A DNA stretch of 64,000 bases from Blepharisma japonicum (Eukaryota; Ciliophora; Heterotrichea; Heterotrichida; Blepharismidae): NCBI GenBank assembly GCA_949751835.1, contig CATKHK010000028.1, positions 418,664 to 482,663 on the forward strand, read 5' to 3'. Of the stretch, positions 59,558 through 64,000 are shown in pieces. A model generated the notes under the pieces. It saw only the letters and a list, made by a program, of their open reading frames with translations, was not told the origin of the DNA and did not search any database. Within the stretch, counting starts at the first letter, position 1, and every line of letters starts with the position of its first letter. The position numbers and the translations under genes were made by a program.

Positions 59558-60853
59558 ATGCCTGATAAACATTGTTCAGTAGAAGCATGCAAAGAAAGTC
59601 CTATAGTTGTATGCAATTGTGAAGTTGATCCTATTGCGATGTGTGAAAATCATCTACATGATCATTCTTGTTTAGCAAGAAATCATAGCTTCATCAGTAT
59701 TACTTCCGAAATCAATGAAAACTCAAGAATTTCTGTAATTAAATTATTTCTCAAATTAAAATCAGATATAAATACCCAAAAATTGCAAGTTATACATGAA
59801 GAACTCTCACTGGTCCAGCAAATCCACAAAGTAACAGAAAATACTTTGAAAAAACTGAAAATTCATGATAAAAAATTGACTGAAATTATTTCAGAGTTGA
59901 ACACTTTAAGAGAAATAGACAACTCAAAGCCGATGTCTTTTATTGAAACCTTATTATTAAATGATTCATTGCTAATAAATAAAATTAAACCTCCAAAATT
60001 GCAAATAAAGCATATTGGCTCTGATAAAATAGCAGAATTATTTAATGTGGATCCTAAAGAGGAAACTTTTGATTTCAGTAAGTTCTATTGTCCAACAACA
60101 CACGTTATTAAATTCCATTGTAGTGAAGAAAAAACAGGAAAATTATGTATTTTTGATGCAGAAACCTTAAAAATAAACAAAATTGCTTGTAATCGATCCA
60201 GAGAACACGGATTTCGTAAATTTAGGTGTTTGCTTCCTAATGGTAGTATCCTTTTTTCTCACAGAAGCTCTTCATTTATTGTTGATCCGATAGGAAATAC
60301 AAGAAATTTTCTTATGCCTACCAAATATGAGATATCTGGGGCAATTTATCTTGGTGGAGAAATCTACATCTTCGGTTATTCTAAGGGTAAATCTGTTAAA
60401 TTCAATATAATTCAAAATAGATGAGTCACTTTTAGTAAGAATCCATTGAATGACAGTGACGATGTAAGCTGCGTTTTATTCAAAAACAAAATTTTGATGG
60501 CATCTTCACATAAACTCATGTATTATGATATTATTGTAGATTCTTACTCAGAAATTTTGCAAAGAACAAAGCTATTGTCTAACTCACACAACAAGTTGTT
60601 TTTCGTTAAAAATGAAAAAGTGATTTTATTTGACTATTCGGGATTTGTATATGAAAGCTATGATGATTTATTGACGTGAAATAAAATTGGAAATTGTAAA
60701 ATGATGTCGAATGGGATGATTGGCAATCACATTTGCTATAAAGATGCCATTTATATTGCAACTCAGGGTTTTATATATTCATTTAATTTGGCTAGCAAAA
60801 AGACGATAAAGGTAGCAACTTTTAAGTTTATTCGAGACTCGAGTAGATTTTAA
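59558..60853 (+). CDS. B-box-like zinc finger / coiled-coil / beta-propeller protein
   Basis: 431 residues with two TGA codons read as Trp (60422-60424 and one near 60677). The N-terminus has a B-box-like Cys/His cluster (CSVEACKES, CNCEV, CENHLHDHSC, NHSFISI). A helical segment (60-130) predicts a coiled coil. The C-terminal 260 residues form beta-rich repeats with kelch-like turns (GAIYLGGEIYIFG, YYDIIVDSYSEIL, NHICYKDAIYIATQG). The overall plan resembles the protein at 1-1490, though the repeats here are more diverged. It is the last intact gene before the gene-free right end. Confidence 0.7.
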
Positions 60854-61679
60854 TGATTATTTATAAATATCACTCAAAAATAGCATTTTTATTGTTCTAT
60901 CATTAATTCCTGCTAAAAATAAAGTTTGAAGAGCTTTCATAAACATATCTCCATTTAATGTGAAAATTCTATTACTTTAAATAGGTAAATCAATCCTATC
61001 ATAAGATTTAGCAGGATCAAAGCAATTTATTACTCATATTAAATTAATGCTCCTGAAAAATAAAATAAATATTTTATAATCAATATGATATAATTAAGCT
61101 CAAATTTTTTCAAAAATAATTTCTCTTTTATAGTAAGAGCATAAATTATCTGCTTATATTTTATTAAAATGCATGTTTAGTATTGATTGCTAAGGACTGA
61201 TCAAATTGATGCCCATTTTTTGTTTTTGCCAGATTAAAGAAATAAGCAATTATCTGCTAAAAATATATAATTTTTCTTATATGGTTTGCTACCACTGGCA
61301 ATACTTAATTTGATATATCATAGTCAAAACCAAATAATGAAATAATGATATAGCAGCTCAAGTGCCTGAAAAGTAAAATTTTTTTTAACAAAAATAATAT
61401 TTTTTGTGTATAAAATAGTGTTCAAATTGGTTCCTAATGCGCGTATCAGAGTTATTTTAACCATTTAGAATCATATTTTTTAGCCTAAAGATATGCATTC
61501 TTTGACAAAAAACCGAAACTTAGTTATGCCTTTTGATATATTTGCAACTTTTAGACACTTTTTGCTATTACTTTACAAATTTTTTAAAAAATTTGCAATT
61601 TATTTTTTTCAAACAAATACATTCAGCTTTGTAAAAGGCTCAGGAAAATCAAGGTTAAATGCATCATGTATTGATATTT
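60854..61679. other. Subtelomeric intergenic sequence
   Basis: Very AT-rich and without a convincing gene. A 73-codon plus-strand frame at 61493-61714 overlaps the end of the integrase relic and is not called. Confidence 0.4.
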
Positions 61680-62884
61680 TAAAGAAGCCCTCTCTGGAGT
61701 GCCATGAACAATAACGGAATTAAAAATAAATCCTCTATTCCAACACTTCTTCTATAGATAATTTCTCCATCTTGCACCCTTATTGACTTATTAAGCAAAC
61801 CATAGAAATACCATTGTTTTCAATATTCTTATTGAACTTTTTAACTTCTCTTTCATGCTTAACATTCTCTATAACTCTCTTGAATATGATCATTAGCCTT
61901 AAAAAATAAGATTTCTGGTCTAAAGCCAGTTATTTTATGTCATTTTTTCTTATTATAATAAGTTTGAAAATAATCAAATGCTTGATCCAAATTAAAATAT
62001 GGCTTCATTGACAAACTATACTCTATAAAATTCTTCCTCAAGCTTTTCCAAATTGTTCTATTAGCTCTTTCAACACAACCTTGGGTTTGAGGATGGCGTG
62101 GCCTACCATGTATGAATTGAATATTTCTCTGCTTATTAAATTTTCAAATTCACCCTTATATTCAGTTCCGTTATCAGTTTGAATGACCTGTGGAACTTTT
62201 TGCATATCATCCATATATTTTTTTAGTTGTTGCGCTGTTGTATTTGGAATCGATAAAGTTTTATATACTTTGGAAAGTGATCAATAAAGCCTATTAAATA
62301 TTTGCTTTGAATAGGTGCAACTAAGGATTCTTTAATTTGCTTTGGAATTTCTCAAAGATCAACCTGAACTCTTTCTAGCGGTTTTGTTGAGATTATTAAC
62401 TCTGGAGGAGCAAGAAATCCTTAGCTTGAGTAATTGCACAAACGGGGCATAATGATATAAACATTTTAGTGTCATTTCTGATAAATTCCCAATAAAATCC
62501 ATTTTCTTTAATAAGACTGACAGTTTCTTCAGCAGCTAAATGCGGGTTTAAGTAGTTATGATAAATTTTTATAATCATATCCAGTTCTTTTTCATAAGGA
62601 ATTCTCTTTAGGCTACCATTCAGTTTATAAAAGAGAGATGATTGACTCAATTCGCAAACGTATCTATAATTTTTATTAATTGATCTTTTTCATTCGCATA
62701 TTTTCTTCTTTCTATTGGGTATAATTGGATCATTTAACCTCTCTGGTATGCTATGATTATTTGTAAGGTATTGAAAGACTTCGGAGTATCTAGCATCTGA
62801 TTTAGACTTGTTAATTTGTGCATAAGTATAAAAATTTTCATGTTTTGGTTCTTGCTTAGAATTTTGGGACCAGTTTTGTTCCAT
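61680..62884 (-). pseudogene. Frameshifted DDE/H2C2 integrase relic (transposon-derived)
   Basis: Read on the minus strand from 62884, the first open part contains an H2C2 zinc-binding domain (HLAAEETVSLIKE, CPVC). After a shift near 62420 comes VQVDLWEIP with the first Asp (about 62358). After another near 62260 comes QTDNGTEYKGEF with the second Asp (about 62175). After a third near 62112 comes the GRPRHPQTQG motif and VERANRTIW with the Glu (about 62070). The DDE spacing is about 34. The GRPRHPQ motif recalls KRBA2/SCAND3-like (Ginger-type) integrases, but retroelement or Maverick origin is not excluded. Three frameshifts and in-frame stops make it inactive. No terminal repeats are seen. 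TGA codons sit at Trp positions, so it decayed in this genetic code. Confidence 0.75.
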
Positions 62885-63387
62885 AATGCTATTTAAATAT
62901 TGAATTATTAGGCTAATATGCGTGTCTGATTCTTTTTTATTTTCATAAGATTTCTATTTCTTTGAATTTGAATTTTCGGCCAGGCTCTTAGATTCATCAA
63001 AAATCGATTCATGATCTTGCTTTAGAATTGATTCTTCAGACTTGATTGATTAATTAGCATCAGTGGTTAATGTTATTACTTCAGCAATCAGCTGCTTAAC
63101 AGTATCTCTGGCTGAATTTGAAGCTATAATCTCTGCACTTTGATGAATTCGCACCTCTTTTAAAGAGAAAAATTTAATTTCTTCTTGCCTGCAAAATGAA
63201 AACTAGGCACTATTTAGTGAATAGAGACATTATTTGAGCCTTGCTATTGGCTAATTTTATCTTTTTAGTTCTTTTAATTGGTTGATCGAGCTTTCTTTTC
63301 ATAAAAAGATTATTATTACATTAATTCGATTAAATTAAATTCAATTATATATCTATTACGCGAAATAATAAGCTATGCGAGTTTTTA
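62885..63387. other. Subtelomeric sequence with decayed coding remnants
   Basis: On the minus strand short open pieces (for example SLKEVRIHQSAEIIASNSAR, ended by stop codons) run upstream of the integrase relic and may be its decayed N-terminal region. No intact gene. Confidence 0.4.
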
Positions 63388-63563
63388 GTGGGTTTGCAGT
63401 GGGTTTGTAGTGGGTTTGTAGCGGATTTGTAGTGGATTTGTTGTGAGTTTGTAGTGAGTTTGTAGCGGATTTGTAGTGGGTTTGTAGTGAGTTTGTAGTG
63501 GGTTTGTAGTGGGTTTGCAGTCGTCTTGTAGTGGGTTTGTAGTCTGTTTGTAGTGGGCTTGCA
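63388..63563. repeat. 11-bp minisatellite, 16 tandem units
   Basis: Exactly 176 bp made of sixteen 11-bp units with consensus GTGGGTTTGTA and point variants (GCGGATTTGTA, GTGAGTTTGTA, GTCGTCTTGTA). There are no indels between units. The strand is G/T-rich, unlike the rest of the window. The reverse-strand open frame over it is a by-product of the repeat (33 nt = 11 codons). Confidence 0.95.
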
Positions 63564-63605
63564 GAAGTCCATCTTTTTTAATTTTTGATATTAGTCGAAT
63601 GTGAT

Positions 63606-63793
63606 GGGTTTATGATATGCTACTAATCTGGTTATGGTGTGCTACTAATCTGTCTATGTGTGTTGCTAGTCTGTTTAATGTGTTTGTAACGGCCTTGTAA
63701 TGGGTTTGTTATCCTAAGCTAGTGTACCAGTAGTCTGTTTGATATGCTATTATGGGTTTGTTATGGGTTTTTGATGTGCCACTAGTCTGGCTA
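63606..63793. repeat. Degenerate longer-period repeats after the minisatellite
   Basis: Imperfect copies of a unit of about 22 bp built on GCTACTAATCTG / GCTAGTCTGTTT / CCACTAGTCTGG, mixed with TGGGTTTG words related to the 11-bp unit. Typical of decayed subtelomeric repeats. Confidence 0.6.
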
Positions 63794-63989
63794 AAATTTC
63801 CTATATATGAGTCAAAGAGAATTATGATAATTTTAGGAATCTATGTATAAAATATTTTAATATAATCTATTATTTAATGATGATTAATATTTCTATGCTG
63901 AAGTTTTATTTTGTTAATAATTGGTAGAGTTACAAATGGTTTTTACGTTGAGTGTTAACTTATTATGATAAATTCTAATTTTTGTGTCC

Positions 63990-64000
63990 TAGGGTGTTAG
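63990..64000. repeat. Telomere-like terminal sequence
   Basis: The last eleven bases, TAGGGTGTTAG, match the heterotrich telomere unit TGTTAGGG in a continuous permutation (about 1.4 units) and reach the window edge. Known heterotrich telomeres run as this repeat. Only a longer flank could prove it. Confidence 0.55.

Noticed and set aside
61493-61714. 73-codon plus-strand frame
   Set aside because: Overlaps the end of the integrase relic in antisense, low-complexity F/K/L content.
63345-63572. Minus-strand open frame with TNPLQTHYKL-like repeats
   Set aside because: It is the translation of the 11-bp minisatellite; all three frames of such a repeat can stay open. No flanking gene.

Overview
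The window comes from the somatic (macronuclear) genome of a heterotrich ciliate, most likely Blepharisma or a close relative. Four things in the sequence point there. (1) TGA is read as tryptophan: it sits in frame at conserved Trp positions, such as the double-E loop of a PRMT1-like enzyme (6081-6083), an E2 enzyme, a Rab-GAP and a ubiquitin protease. Genes end only in TAA or TAG. (2) Wherever TAA/TAG or a frame break interrupts a clear protein, a GT...AG intron of 15 nt (24 cases) or 16 nt (2 cases) restores it, always with an A six bases before the intron's 3' end. (3) Composition is AT-rich and genes are packed tightly. (4) The last bases of the window match the heterotrich telomere unit TGTTAGGG. 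All CDS calls here therefore use TGA=Trp and remove these introns; a standard-code reading breaks most genes into fragments.

Layout. 1-11.6 kb: housekeeping and regulatory genes: a B-box/kelch protein running off the left edge, a small RING protein, an ADP-ribosylglycohydrolase, an M20 amidohydrolase, PRMT1, a BTB-like protein, a coiled-coil protein, a P-loop GTPase and a disordered protein. 11.7-25.8 kb: an accessory array on the minus strand, with three intact 1,140-residue surface proteins (kelch ectodomain, Cys-rich stalk, three membrane spans), one internally deleted relic, and a small HROB-like OB-fold gene between the relic and copy 3. 26.4-60.9 kb: a dense core of conserved eukaryotic genes: SRP receptor alpha, a WDR53-like protein, an LRR protein, a USP deubiquitinase, PRP17/CDC40, a membrane cyclic-nucleotide phosphodiesterase, UBE2H, IQ, HEAT, TBC and profilin-like proteins, a DCX/EF-hand protein, Rab1, a cyclin, long coiled-coil proteins and a second B-box/beta-propeller protein. 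60.9-64 kb: gene-free subtelomeric sequence with a frameshifted integrase relic, a 16-copy 11-bp minisatellite, degenerate repeats and a telomere-like end.

Functionally the genes are mostly independent, as expected in a eukaryote. Themes that recur are ubiquitin signalling (RING, E2, USP), membrane traffic and targeting (Rab1, TBC Rab-GAP, SRP receptor), calcium/calmodulin and cytoskeleton (IQ, EF-hand, DCX, profilin, coiled coils) and cyclic-nucleotide signalling. The parts most worth a second look are the receptor array, with its relic and a gene-conversion-like tract, and the chromosome-end region. I found no tRNA, rRNA or CRISPR array.
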